DNA from: Solen grandis
Lineage: Eukaryota > Mollusca > Bivalvia > Adapedonta > Solenidae
Direction: 5' to 3'
Length of the DNA: 64,000 bases
Assembly: GCA_021229015.1 (NCBI GenBank)
Contig: CM037783.1
Span: 22,453,289-22,517,288, forward strand
Shown: positions 22,901-37,900 of the stretch, piece after piece
Position numbering within the stretch: position 1 is the stretch's first letter
Layout: every line of letters starts with the position of its first letter
Made by a program: the position numbers and the translations under genes
Notes under the pieces: generated by a model
The model's input: only the letters and a program-made list of their open reading frames with translations
What the model was told of the DNA's origin: nothing
The model's database searches: none

Positions 22901-25900
22901 ATGTTAGATGATGATTATACCATTGGCTCATGTAACACACGTGTATCTCAGGATTAAGGTCATTTAAATAACAATGGGGTTCAGTTGCTTGATTTATGCT
23001 ATAGACAGACGGGTTACGTATTCTGAATGGTCGAGCTGGTAAGGATAAAGGTATAGGGCGATATACATTTGTTGGTGTCGAGGGTCAAGTGTAGTTGTTT
23101 ATGTTATCTGTTCACAAAACTTATGTCATATTTGTCATCTTTTGAGGTTGGAGAACCAAGCATTGTTTCTGATCATTGTTTGTTATCTTTAAGTTTTGAA
23201 TTCGAGAGAGAATCTTCGAATGAAAATGATACAAATGACTATGCTGAGCACGTGAAATATGTATATAAATGGGACTCAGATTGTATTGAATTATAAAAAG
23301 AAAATTTGAGAGATCCAAACAGTTGCGACAAGTTTAATGTTTTGACAGAGGTTAGTTGCGGATATCAATTCATGCATAGAAAATTTGTCTCATATTAATG
23401 ATGATATTATATCACCATTTTGTACAAGAAATATTAACAGTACATCAAATAATATGTACAACAATATTAAAGTTACACAACTTGGTTTGACGAAGAATGA
23501 ATCGAAAAAAGGTTTAATTTCTTTCAAATTCTAAAAAAATAATGAAAGAAAAAAATGATAGAATAGGGTTAACATGGTGCATGCATGAGCACAATATAAA
23601 ACAGTTATGTGTAAGTGCAGAACAAAGTATGACAGGTCAGAGACTTTGAAATTAAGAGAAGCAAAACATAAAAACGCAAAATTATTTTGGAAGATGTTAA
23701 AGTTTGGCGGAAGAGTACAGTATATATATATGGAAGCGCAGGCGGGATTCAGGGTAAACATGAGTATGACCGATAATATCTTTATATTGCATGGTCTTGT
23801 TAATCATTTTATTAATCAGGGAAAGAAACTTTATTGCGTGTTTGTAGATTTCACCAAAGCCTTTGATTACATTGTTCGTGATAATTTATGGTATGAATTG
23901 ATAAAGTTAGGTATAAGAGGGAAAATGTTAAACGTTATAAAATCAATGTATCCTGCCATAAAATCTAGAGTTAAATATTGTAACAATATCATTGAGTCAT
24001 TTGGCTGTAGTCTTGGCACAAGACAAGGCGAGTGTTTATCGCCATTTTTGTTTTCCATGTTTCTGAATGATTTAGAAGAAACATATTCATTTGGGGTAGT
24101 AATATTTAGTAAAATTAAAATTTTTGTTAGTTAATAAATTAAATTAATAGTAAATGAATCTAAAACAAAAATTATGATATTTGGTAAAGGTAGTAATTCA
24201 TGCAGAAACTCAACATTTACATATAACAACCAGTCTACTGAAGTCATTAAAAAAAATTCATATTTAGGGATTGTATTTACACGAGGTGGATCTTTTTCTG
24301 GACAAGTGTTAAAAGCAATATTCAGTATGAATAAATATCTCTATAAATTTACTGATATTTCAATGAAACATAGACGGGAATTATTTGACAAGCTCATCCT
24401 ACCTATTCTTAATTATGGAAGTGAAGTTATGAGGTTTTCACAGTCGAACATATTAGAGAGAGTACATATCCAATTTTTCAAAAATATACTACACGTGAAG
24501 AAAACAACTCAGAATGATCTCATATTGGGGAGCTGGGTAGAAAACCTATTATACAACATATATTACTGAATATAATTAGATACTGGATAAAAAATATTGC
24601 GTAGTAAAGAAAATTAATATATAGAGCTTGTTTACAATATGATGATTATTGATGTAGATTTTATCCAAAAAAACATAATTGGGTTTCATTATTGAGACAA
24701 CTACTATGTGATTTAGGTTTAAATGATGATTTTTCAAACTGTGGGGAATCTTAAAGTATTTTTATTATTAGCCAAACAAAGATTACATGACCAGTTCATT
24801 CAATCATGGAATTCTAGATTGCAAAATTCAATTAGAGCTTTATTATATAAAAACATTTCAAACTTTGATTTCCACTCGTATATTGTTAATATTCATGTCT
24901 CAAAATACCGAAATGCACATATTAAATTACAGGTTTCTTCTCATCGGTTAGAAATAGAAGCAGGGAGATGGTCAGAACCAAATAAAACACCAATAAATGA
25001 AAAGGGGTTTTAAGGATGTAAGAAAAAAAATTAAAAATTAAAAAAATCTCTACATGATTATAAAATATATCAGAAAAATACTATGCCTATTTATAATCCA
25101 ATTATCTTTCTTTATGTAGTTTTCTAGTGTGTTATCATTTCTCTTTCTCTCTCTCTCATTTCTCTTCTCGCATATTAAAATATAAACAAGCCATGCTTAA
25201 AGTTTCGCTTTCAAAAAAAACTAAGGATGTTTTGTTTAACGTAAGTAAAATGCTATTGTATTTGTTGTTTACAAAACATCTTTGATGTATTTCACTTTCG
25301 GTAAAAATCAAAGGTGTTTTGTTTTATGGTATAATATTTATGTAAGTATTTTGTAATAACGTACAATTCGTAATGTTATGTTTTCGAGTTTTCGACTGTT
25401 CTTTCAGGTATTATATATTTATCATTATTATTAGAAAAAAAAAAAAATATAAGTTGTTTTTAACCAATTTTTTGATATGATATGTGATTGTAAAACTGCA
25501 CTGTCTTGCCACTATATTATAAGAAAACATTGTACCTCATGGGCCTATAGGCCTAATGGATTGCAAATAAAATATCCATCTATCACTATGTATATATATA
25601 GTTGTTGCACTTATACTGAATTTTTGTATTGGAGGTTACTTTTGCTAATACAGTATTTCAGTCATATAGCGACATCCTGATAATTACTGGTGGTTTGCAC
25701 AAAACATCCAGGTATTGGCACCAACATACTATAAGTCAGCTGCAAGACTTTTTCACATAAAGAATCAGAGTGACCTGCTTAGATTTAAATACTGTGAAAT
25801 CAATAATTTTCATGGAACACTAATTTTCATTGATTTTGCAGAGGGTTTTATCCACAAAAATTAATCCCCAGGAAAGCTTGTCTGTTATATAGACCTTGTT

Positions 25901-28900
25901 TTCTAGAACATAGATTCACAAATAAATGTAGCCATGAAATTCCCTTAGGTACATAATCAATGAAATTAAATGTCAACAAAAAATAATGATTTTACAGTAT
26001 ACAGCAAGAAGGGCCATGAGTGGTGTTGGGTCATGAACTTTTTTAGATTTAGCAAGGGAGAAAAATCTTGTCAATTTTCTTTTAATGATGTTTTGGTTAC
26101 CTCCCTTAAATAAGTCTAGCTTGGCCTCATATTTAACACATTAACTTTGTTTAAGCAATTTCATAACGGGGCTCTCATTTGTTTATTTGTGCCACATAAA
26201 ATATAATCTGACACTGATTTCAATATTCATGTATTAGTACATAAAGGCAAACCAGCCCCACACCTAGCAGCCATGCTTTTTTAATTAATCAAAATAATTT
26301 GAATAATCTACATAGAAGATTACACAAGGAAAATGTGTGCCTAAGTATATTTAGGTCTGGCCAGTTATTTTGGAGGAACTGTTCTGAGTTTTCATCTGGT
26401 TTTACTTTCTGTTGCCATGGAATCCCAATTTTTTAGCAACTTTGGATTGACATTCTTGTAGTTTAAAAGAATTGGTTCAGGTGTTTTAGAGATATATCTT
26501 GAAGTTAATTGTTGACTACAGGTAGACGCTGGACATGGACTGGTCATGATAGCTCACCTTTAACATTTTGTGGTCTGGTGAACTTAAAAAGAAAATATGT
26601 GTTGTATGTGGATTTACTTTCTTTACTGCTGGCTTCCATATTATCAGCACAAGTTATGTTGATTCCCTGAGTTTAAAAATACAACCAATGTAGTAGTGCA
26701 CAACACATTTGTCCAAGTTTAAAAGGGTTACAGGTTATTGAATTCTAAACACCATGGTAAAAGATGATGATTTAAATAAAATGAAGCAAGTCCCATGATT
26801 TTACTTAAAATATGTTTCAGGCATTATATGATTAAAAAGTCAGTATGTTTATAAACATTATCAACATAAAAACATTTTTAACTTTAAGTAAAAAAATAAA
26901 TTTGAAAAAAAAAATTTGAAAGATATATCAAATGTGTTTCTCCTCAGTCCTGTTTCTTTATAATAAAAATAATTGTTCAGTTTGGTAAATGATTTACACA
27001 TTTCATTTTTTAAAAAAATGTATTCTTGTACTTTAAGTCCTTTTTGCTAATCAGCACCAAACTGGACATAGCATTTCAAAATGAAAAATATCATAATTTA
27101 AGTTACAGATGGTAAATCTCATTAAAAATGTACCATTGAGTCTCTTTTATATAATATATTTTTGGTATATAATTTGGTTTTTGTGATTCTTAATATCATG
27201 CATCAGAGTCCCAGAACCGTAAAATATTCTATTTCCATTAGAAGCTAACACAGTCTTCATGTTTATAACTGATTTGTTTTTTCGATAACATACAGGGGTG
27301 ATGCATCTACAGGAGTTAAAAGAAAAGGAATGAAATATCTGGATGAAGCAAAGATCAAGGTTTGTAAGTTTTAACAGTTTTACCTTTTACAACAGCTAGA
27401 TGAAATACAGTATTACTTCGGAAATCTAATGGTGGTGTTCATTTGTCCTTGAAGTGGGAGGAGACCACAATACCCAAAGTAAATCCATGTGTTGATTGTA
27501 TATGTGTGCTGATGAGCAGTTCTACATCATTAAACCATTTAAAATCAGTTAAATTGTATGCAGCAAATGCAAATTATTTCAAAATTTGAAATATTCACCA
27601 GTAGCAGAAGATTAAAATCAAGCATCCTTTATACAATCACCATCAAGTGTGGATGTGCCAAATTTTTCAGGTCAGTCATGGAAGCCAATGCAGAGTTATT
27701 GGCCCTTGAAGTAAGATAAGCCTCACCACTGACATTCTGAGTTTGTGCAAATTCTTGTTCAGTTCTGAAGAGATCTTTTAAACAAAATGTTGGTAATAGC
27801 CTTTTGGTAAACTGCTGGTGACTTTTTACTTTCAGCCACATGAAACCAATGTAAATGACTTTATTATTGAATACTCTGATGGTACAACTCACAGACTGGG
27901 GATTGATCCAGGGTTAGCTGACCTACGGTTAGGCAGGGACCCAGCAACAGGGGAGATGATTAATAGACAGGTAATGATTTACAGGGAACCAAGGTTTTGT
28001 GGCAACAAGATCTGGTTAGATTCAGGCAAGTGTTTTAATAGTTTTTGCATGTGTCTGAAATAAGTTTGACAAGTATAACAGAATTTCAGCCCCTTAACAC
28101 TTTTGAATATGTTTCCATAAAAAATTTTATTTTAATTATCCTTCTGTATGTTGAAATATACTATGAGATAAAAGAAATACATCAACACAAGTTTTAAGAA
28201 TACTTGGCTCCAAATCTTTTTTGTTTTTTATCTATACAGATTTAAGGTTATCCAACTATTATGAACTTATGATCATGGTCCTTCAAATGCTGAAAAAGAC
28301 TTCAGTACAGTTGCAAGCATCCATTGACTGTTAAAGGCTCATTTGCTCAAAGTCTATAAAGGCTTGCATTACTGTAATTTTCTAGATTCTTTATGGCCTG
28401 CCAAATTCATTGAAGAAATCCACAATATCCCCAGTACCAAAATTAATGAAAATATGTTACAAAATTGCATTGCTAGTTAATTTGAGAAAGTTGTTGAGAT
28501 TGTGTCATTGAATGACTTAGTTCATGTCAGATAAACTAATAAGAAATGTTACTTGGCCATCAGGGCATGGTTGTAATAAATCAAAACTGTACAGTTCTGT
28601 TAAACCTGACAATAATATTGAACAGTATTATAAGATGATTCTGCCGCCTGCCAGTCAGCTTTCAGTAAGCTTGAATTAGGTGTTACCCTAATTTGTATTG
28701 AGATTGTGTTTTTAGCTCACCTGAGCACAACGTGCTCATGGTGAGCTATTGTGATCGCCTTTTGTCCGTCGTCCGTCGTCCGTGCGTCCGTGCGTGCGTG
28801 CGTGCGTCCGTCGTCAACAATTTGCTTTAAACAACATCTCCTCATGAACCGCTGAAGGGATTTTGACCAAACTTCACAGGAATCATCCTTATGATGCCCT

Positions 28901-31900
28901 CTATCAAAGTTGTACAAATTATTCAGATTGGTTAAAAAAGTAGGTCACAGGAGCTAAAAATAGATTTTAAAAATGCAAACTTTGAAAATCTTCTTCTGCA
29001 AAACTGCAAGGCCTAGAGCTTAGATATTTGGTATGTAGCATCATCTTATGGGCCATTACCAAGATTGTACAAATCATAGCCCTACGGTGATAAATGACCC
29101 CGCACCAGGGGTCACTTGTTTTACATAGAGTTATATAGGAAAATCTTTAAAAATCTTCTTCTATGAATCCATTAGGCCTAGAGCTTAGATATTTGGTATG
29201 TAGCATCATCTATGGCATTACCAAGATTGTCAAATCATAGCCCTACGTGATAAATGCCCCCGCACCAGGGGTCACTTGTTTAACATAGATTTATATAGGA
29301 AAAAATTTAAAAATCTTCTTCTATGAATCCATAAGGCCTAGAGCTTAGATATTTCATATGTAGCATCATCTAATGGTTCATTACCAAGATTGTTCAAATC
29401 ATAGCCAAACGGTGATAAATGCCCCCGCAATAGGGGTCACTTGTTTTACATAGAGTTATATAGGAAAATCTTTAAAAATCTTCTTCTATGAATCCATAAG
29501 GCCTAGAGATTAGATATTTGGTATGTAGCATCATCTTATGGTTCATTACCAAGATTGTACAAATCATAGCCCTATGGTGATAAATGCCCCGCACCAGGGG
29601 TCACTTGTTTTACATAGAGTTATATAGGAAAATGTTTAAAAATCTTCTTCTATGAATCCATAAGGCCTAGAGATTAGATATTTGGTATGAAGCATCATCT
29701 TATGGTTCATTACCAAGATTGTACAAATCATGACCCTATGGTGATAAATGACCCCGCACCATGGGTCACTTGTTTTACATAGAGTTATATAGAAAAAACT
29801 TTAAAAATCTTCTTCTATGAATCCATTAGGCCTAGAGCTTAGATATTTGGTATGTAGCATCATCTTATGGGCCATTACCAAGATTGTACAAATGATAGCC
29901 CTACGATGATAAATGACCCCGCACCATGGGTCACTTGTTTTACATAGAGTTATAATAGAAAAAACTTTAAAAATCTTCTTCTATGAATCCATTAGGCCTA
30001 GAGCTTAGATATTTGGTATGTAGCATCATCTTATGGTTCATTACCAAGATTGTACAAATCATAGCCCTATGGTGATAAATGACCCCGCACCAGGGGTCAC
30101 TTGTTTTACATAGAGTTATATAGGAAAATCTTTAAAAATCTTCTTCTATGAATCCATAAGGCCTAGAGATTAGATATTTGGTATGAAGCATCATCTTATG
30201 GTTTATTACCAAGATTGTACAAATCATGACCCTATGGTGATAAATGCCCCCGCACCAGGGGTCACTTGTTTAACATAGATTTATATAGGAAAATCTTTAA
30301 AAATCTTCTTCTATGAATCCATTAGGCCTAGAGCTTAGATATTTGGTATGTAGCATCATCTAATGGTTCATTATCAAGATTTTCAAAATGGTGGCCCTTT
30401 GGAGATAAATGACCCCGCACTAAGTCTTCTCCTCTGAAACCATAAGGCCCAGTGCTTATATATTTGGTGTGTAGTATTGTCAGGGCTAAAATGTTTAAGA
30501 TTGAGTTATATCAGAATTCTTGTCTGTTTAAAAACCTTGTAATCAGTTGTAGCAATGGTACTCAGGTGAGCGATCCAGGGCCATCATGGCCCTCTTGTTT
30601 ATAATTGCTATTTAGTAGAAAAAAAATTGCATGTGTTATTGAATTGTAATGTTTATAATGATTTAAGGGAGGAATTACATTCTAACAACCTATAACAGTG
30701 CATAAATTACAGGAATCTGTAAATATGTTTTACAGCTTTTTAATACAGGGTTCTTGTAACATCAATCTAAGTATACTTATCAACAAATGTTAATTGATGG
30801 GAGTCACATATAAACTGAGAAGTTTCCTGTGCTGCAGAATCAGATTTAAAATGGACTATATTGCTGTTGGTGGCATTATCATGAATGTCATATATAGGAA
30901 ACTAAATCACTGTAGATGGTCACAAATAACTCAAGCTCTCCAGCAGATTCGGACAACATTTTTTTATTGGAAGAGAATGACTATACTTAGGGAAAAATAT
31001 ATAAATGTACATGTAAATTTTGAAACCTTGCTATAGGATCAGTCGTCCAGGTCTAGACACAGAAATACAGACTCTCTCTCCTTCATTGTGGTAATATGAT
31101 CCTAGCTGGAAGTATGATATGTTATTGATGTAAGAACTTAACAATCATTGCCTTACAAAATGAAGCAGCGGATGTGCAAGAATAGACAACTCTTGTCCTG
31201 TCCCATCATATCCTAGTTTACTAAAAAAGAATAAATATGTAAAAAAAAAAATGAGGGACTGCAGTGAAACTTTGTACACAAAGTGAATGACATCACAAGA
31301 CTAAATGTTTAGAGTTTTTACATGGATGAATTACCATGTTTCCTCCAGATGTGGCTGAACTCCCTTAAACAGCATGTCAAGTACAACACCCACTACCTAC
31401 ACAAGGGGGTTACCATGGAAACCAAGCAGGAACAACCCCTAGCCTCACTCAGGGAATCATTCCAAGTAAGTCAAGATTCATGTTGATCTATTGTCTATAG
31501 TAATGTAAATTAAAATGTTTATTGTGAACCAAGTGATCAGAAAGTTGGTCCTAATGAACTGGTCTAGGAAGGGAATATTGTATTGTGGTTTTTATACACC
31601 GGTCAAATGACGAGACTTATTATGGATTCACTTGCAGTGGCTGGGTAGACGGTGTCCACTGATGTAACTCGAACAAACCTGAACAGATCTTTACAAAACT
31701 TGGTCACAGTATCTCGGCCAGGTTTGATAACCAGCCAGATTGTCCCAAACACTCCTGAGTTATGACACTTGAATTAATGAAAAATTGCTCTTTAAGGCCG
31801 ATATTCCATAGTTCCGTGTCTGCATCTGTATTCGCGTCCATGTTCATGATTTTTTGCTCACCAAAGAAATCACTTGGTCTATTCCATACGTTCGCTCTGT

Positions 31901-34900
31901 GTCCGAATCCATGTCCATGACGTTTCGCTCAGCGAGCTAAATTTCATGCACATGGACAGATTGTGGATACAACTAACTGAGAAAACATGCCTCGCTTAAA
32001 GTCAGCAAATAAGCTTGTTTAAAAAAAGGATCAGAAAAAGTCATTGAAATTGTTAGGGAAAATGAAGCAATATATGATGTTGGTGTTGAAGAAAAATGGA
32101 ATTCTGTGGCAAAATCACTGCAGATAGACGGAGTGTCAGGTACCGTGTATTCAATATCATACATATTTTTTTATTTAAATGGGTTAAATACAATGCAACA
32201 TTCTATATAGCTTTTTAAATAAGATTTAAATTGTTTAATGCTTATCTTGGCTCAGTCTTAATATCGTGGATAGAATGGTCCAAAGTTCACAGCTCAAGGG
32301 TCGTAGTTGGACTATAGTATAACCAAATTTTACAAAATAACATCTTAAAGTTAATTAACTTTTTCTAACCACTTAGTGCATTAGCTTATTATAATTCATA
32401 TACATGAGTAATGTTGATTTTAGTTTGAACTGTAAAATGAACTCTGTAAACAAAAGAAGATTATCTGACAATGCTAATTTGAGAGTGAAATGTGATGGAT
32501 TTAAGCAGTCCAGTATTTAATCAACATTTGAGCAATATTACCATAATAGAAAAGAAAAATGTGAAAGAAACAATGCTTTTTTTTTTGTTGTTGTTGTTTT
32601 TTTCCATCCATAAGTGATGATATTAAAGTCTGCTGTCACACCTTTCGTGACACATATTTAAAAAAGAAGAGGGAACTCGCTGCCAAGAAGCCAGCAACGG
32701 CAACAGTCCGATGTACACAAATATAAAGGAAGCTAGGAGGCTTTTTTAAACTTTGAAAATTACCATTTTTATAATTTTCACTGTTTTGTTATGGGTCTAC
32801 AAAGATACACTTTAGTAGTTTTTAAAACATTTCAGTATCAATTTCTACATTAAAATAAGATTTTTTCATTAAATACCTGAAAGAAATGTTGATTACACAC
32901 TTTCTTTGTGCTAATTTATTGGATTATTTTTTTAACCGCACAGGGTCAAATTTATGATGAACTTAGTAACAGTGTGAGGATTGTTGCAAAAAAGCATTAA
33001 ATAAAACAGAAAAAAATTGTTAGTAACAGTGGAATATTATTTTTAATTCATCTTGTGAGAATGCGCCACTCGTGAGAATATTGATTTTCCTTCTCACTCA
33101 ATTTAAAAATGATAATCCACTGAAACCAACAATTGTCCTCTATTTCAAGCATGGTTCCTGGAAGTATGGAATAACACCTCATGGATATAAAATGGCTGGA
33201 CATGGATGTGGTCAACGGACCATGGAACTATGGAATACTGGCCTAACTTGAACAAAAGTGAAAGAAGCTTTACCAAACTTGGTCACAATGTTTATTAGAA
33301 CAATATCTCTGCAAAGTTTGATACCAATTTTTGTCATAATTTGTATTGCCACTGTATCTCAATTGAGTTTGAAAACCAGTTGGAATGTCCCAGAGATTCC
33401 AGAGTTGAATTGATAAAATTGCAGGATAAGCCTGTTTTGCGATAACCAGTGCTTTTTATATATGTGATACTTAAACATAGTGGATGATGTTTATGACTGA
33501 GGTAATGACTTTGGTGATGATGACTTGATAGTCTGATGATGATGATGATGATGATGATGATTAACAATAACAACATATTCCCTTCAGCGTGCCCAAGCCC
33601 ACCAAAGTGTTCTAGAGAAGCAGGTTGGTCAGATAGCAGACTACCTCAAGAGGTCAGCTAACAGTCCTGGTCAAGGTAACATCAAGCTCACACTTAAAGA
33701 TTGAAGGTCAAGAATTGGTACAATAATATCTTGTTTTGGCAGTAACTTCATCATTCATTGAAGAGTTTTCAAATACAAATGTCTCAACATTATGAACTGG
33801 TGCACAGGAATATGCCCCAAAGAGGAATTTATCACAAAGCGTTTAAAAGTCAAAAGAGGTACATATATCTTTGCTTTTTTCACTTATTTGTATAGCAATT
33901 TTTAAACATACAAATGTTATGAATAAAGCAAACATAAACTTCAATCTAGGTGACTGCTTAATACAGGTAATTTCACAACAACCCGGCAGCATGGAAACTA
34001 GAAATATATCTGCTTGACACAGGAGATTACTTGATCTTTGAGTGATAGATTGCTAGATTTAATAAACTAGTAGAAACATTTGAAAAAATATTATACGTTA
34101 ACCAGAAATAATTTCCACATGCAAAGCCTGATTTGAGGATTGTCCACATCTCTCTCTTTATTGTTGATACTCTGGGCCATATTGGATTTTCAGAAGGTCT
34201 TTACCTTTGAATGTTCCAAATTTACCTTCTGTACAGTATATCTCATGAACTTATTAAGAGTCTTAATCAGACTTTAGTCAATGTTCTCAGCACATTTGAT
34301 ATTGGTCTCTTTGGTCGGAATTACAGCCCTTAAATTATCCAAATATACCAGAATTCTGTTTCATTACCCTGAAACATAGACAGTTATTGAGCAATTTACT
34401 TTTGATTATGCCTGATATTACACAATTAGGATAGGAGTAAGGATAGGGCCCCTGAATCATCCAAAACTGCTGGATTCTAGCATCTGCATTATAAAGAAAT
34501 CTTGATAAAACTTTGAAACAATGTCAATGACTAACTTCTAAACCAAGTTTGAGACATCAGGCCTGGCATCTAACATAGGTTTGACTGTGATACATATTTT
34601 TGTCTGTATTCCACAGTGGACTATATGAAAGTAGAGGTGGAACTGCAGAAGACAGTGAAATATTCGCAAAACATGACGTCGTCCCTGGCAACCTGTCTGT
34701 CTCAGCTGGAGCAGGAGGAGGAGGTAGGTCACTCACTAATGTCACCTTTATTCTTGTCCCATCAATGAGTCCCTAGGCGCGACATGCTATTTTTGGCATA
34801 GGTTGTCACGCCTTTTTAGCTCGACTACTCAAAGAATATGAGAGCTATTGTAGTCTCCCTGGCGTCGGCGTTGGCGTTGCAGCTTTTGGTTAAAGTTTTG

Positions 34901-37900
34901 CATGCAAGTTACTGTCAACCTTATATCTCAAAAACCATTTATGGTATTGACTTGAAAGTTTATAAATATGTTCAGGGGCATCAGACAACCAAGGTAGATA
35001 ACTCTTGACTGAATTTAATATGAATTATGGCCCCTTTTTTACTTAAAAATTTTGGTAAAAGTTTTGCGTGCAAGCTACTATCCAGTTTGTATCTCAATAA
35101 CCATTCATGGTATTGACTTGAAAGTTTACAAATATGTTAAGGGGCATCAGACAACCAAGGTAGATAACACTTGATGGAATATATTACAAATTATGGCCCC
35201 TTTTTAACTAAGAAATATTGGTTAAAGTTTTTCATGCAAGGTACTTTCATGCTTATATCTCAGTATCCAGGCATGGGATTGATTTGAAACATCTTTAATA
35301 TGTTTAGAGATATCATACTTTCATGGTAGATAACTCTTGATAGAATTTGTTGCAAATTATGGCCCTTTTTTACTTAGAAATTTTGGTTAAAGTTTTGCAA
35401 AGGCCAGCTTATATTCAGAGGGGTTTTAAATTGGTTTTTGGTGCAGTTATTGAGCTTATGTCTCAGTGATTTTAGACTTCATAAAAATATTAAGGGGTAT
35501 CAGACAATCAAGGTATATCATTTTTAGCTCAACTATTCGAAGAATATGAGAGCTATTGTAGTCACCCTGGCGTCGGCATCAGCGTTGGCGTTGCAGCTTT
35601 TGGTTTAAGTTTTGCATGCAAGTTACTATTAACCTTATATCTCAATAACCGTTTATGGTATTGACTTGAAAGTTTATAAATATGTTCAGGGGCATCAGAC
35701 AACCAAGGTAGATAACTCTTGACTGAATATAATATGAATTATGGCCCCTTTTTAACTTAGAAATTTTGGTTAAAATTTTGCATGCAATAGAAAATTTGGT
35801 TAAAGTTTTGCGTGCAAGCTACTATCTAGTTTGTATCTCAATAACCATTTATGGTATTGACTTGAAAGCCAAGATAACTCTTGATGGAATATATTACAAA
35901 TTATGGCCCCTTTTTAACTTAGAAATTTTGGTTAAAGTTTTGCATGCAAGATACTCTCATGCTTATATCTCAGTATCCAGTCATAGGATTGATTTGAAAC
36001 ATCTTTAATATATTTAAGAGTATCATACTATCAAGGTAGATAACTTTTGGTGGAATATGTTACAAATTATTTCCCCTTTTTTAACTTAGACATTTTGGTA
36101 AAAGTTTTGCATGCAAGGTACTTTCATGCTTATATCTCAGAGTCCAGGCATGGGATTGATTTGAAACATCTTTAATATGTTTAGGGGTATCATACTATAA
36201 AGGAAGATAACACTTGATGGAATATATAAAAAATTATGACCCCCTTTTAACTTAGAATTTTGGTTAAATTTTTGCATTCAAGCTACTATCCAGCTTATAT
36301 CTCAGAAATTGCTTGTGGAATTGACTAGAAGGTTATGGAGTGTCTTCTGGGGCATCAGAAAACCAAGGAGGATAACTTTTGGACTGAATTTTATACCAGT
36401 TATGGCCCTTTTCTAACTTGGATTTTTGGTTAAAATTTTGCATGCACAGTGTTATTGTTATTGTGCTTATGTCTCAGTAACTTGGCATAGTATTGATTTT
36501 AGACATCATAAAAATATTAAGAGGTATCAGACTATCAAGGTATATCATTTTTGACTATTATTATGTACAGGGTATGTGAAGGGCAAGAACTGAAATAGAT
36601 TTCATTTGATTTACCAACAAGCATTTTGAATAGTCGAGCGTGCTGTCCTCTGACAGCTCTTGTTGATTATTATTATGTACACTGTATGTGAAGGGCAAGA
36701 ATTGAAATAGATTTCATTACGTGCGTCCTCTGACATCATTTTTGACTATTATTATGTACACTGTATGTGAAGGGCAAGAATTGAAATAGATTTCATTTGA
36801 TTTACCAACAAGCATTTTAAATAGTCGATCGTGCTGTCCTCTGACAGCTCTTGTTCCAAATTAGTCTTCTTTACTCCTGCTTCTTTTGAGAGGGTGACCA
36901 TTTTGGCATCAGACATATCTTGTCCACATCATCTCACCCCTCGTTACTCTGTCTCTCAAGTGCAGCTAACGTACTGTAATGAAACTTGAATGTGAAGGGA
37001 ATAGTCACAGGTAGTGATGGACACCAGTATTCAGTACAGTGCTTTCATCAGATACTGCTACTGTCAGTCTTATTACAGTATACATTGTTTTGTTGAACTT
37101 TTGGGATAAATTGTTGAAACTAAAGCTGTGGATATAGTACATAACTCAATTCCCAACAGCCCATTGAACATCATTGTGTGTAAAGGTAACAAGAAATATT
37201 TTTATCAGAGTAAAATTCAATCTTCCTAGACAGATGTTTCAAATGCCCACCTTTTTTATATCTCATGGTACATTATTGTTCAAGCCTTTATAGTATTGCT
37301 TCAGCATATATTTATTAAGGTAAAGTATTTGAGGGAAAGTGAACAGTATTAAATCTGATCAGCTTGCTAGCTACAGGCTAAAATGGATTTATATTGGTTA
37401 GGTATGGAAAAACTTATATGTGTTAAAAGTTTCCATGTGTACATACTTTTTGTCTTTAATATTTTAGGATAGAGAGAAAGAATTACATGAAGAAAAAGAG
37501 AAGAACCGAATTCTTCAGGAATCCCTGCATGCTCTTGCCGTAGAACATCGTGAGTTGGAGAGGTCATACTCACATACTTTCCGACATAGGAGCGTATCCA
37601 TGAACGATGTCTTCTTTGACTGTGATGATGATGAAGATATTGGTATGTTAAAGTGAAGGAAATGTTGCCTTGAAGATATTAGTATGTTAAAGTGAAGGAA
37701 ATGTTGCCTGAGGTTTACCTGAGATAATTATGTTAGTTTTTATTTCACTAAATAAGTTGGATTAGTGCTCCTGATATGAAAGTGATGGTCAGTGGCCAAG
37801 GAAGGCATCTCATTGCTGTTGAAAGTTGTATTGATATAGCTGTCTTGCCAGGCCATCCGCAAGTAAGTGTAGAACCAGGGCTGTCTGACTGGGTGTTAGG

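Larger units (their letters stand above)
21612..25600 (+). mobile_element. Degenerate APE-type LINE (intron 8)
   Basis: In order: an N-terminal segment with a 33-residue in-frame duplication (21803-22000); endonuclease pieces LNINGL (~22398), FTETW (~22468) and SDHCLL (~23168); RT pieces FVDFTKAFD (~23840) and GTRQGECLSPFLFSMFLNDL (~24017); then the C-terminal text NSYLGIVFTRGG, LPILNYGSEV and QVSSHRLEIEAGR (~24930). Frames are broken many times. The catalytic YADD block is missing between ~24095 and 24150, and the early RT motifs are missing near 23700. The 3' end appears to be a short tail with ATCCATCTATC near 25580. A SINE is inserted at 22123-22374. The clade is not assigned. It cannot be active. 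Confidence 0.8.
31796..33243 (+). mobile_element. PIF/Harbinger-like transposon remnant (intron 11)
   Basis: Terminal inverted repeats GGCCGATATTCCATAGTTCC (31796-31815) and, reversed, GGCCAGTATTCCATAGTTCC (33224-33243), flanked by TAA on both sides (31793-31795, 33244-33246). A 3-bp TWA duplication is the PIF/Harbinger hallmark. The motif TATTCCATA is repeated inside each end (near 31880 and near 33166). The interior carries the remains of a MADF-type gene, the second gene expected in autonomous Harbingers. No DDE transposase is present. Confidence 0.85.

Noticed and set aside
36735..36855. A third independent element in intron 13
   Set aside because: It matches the tail of the outer element that the inner copy interrupted, plus a local duplication.
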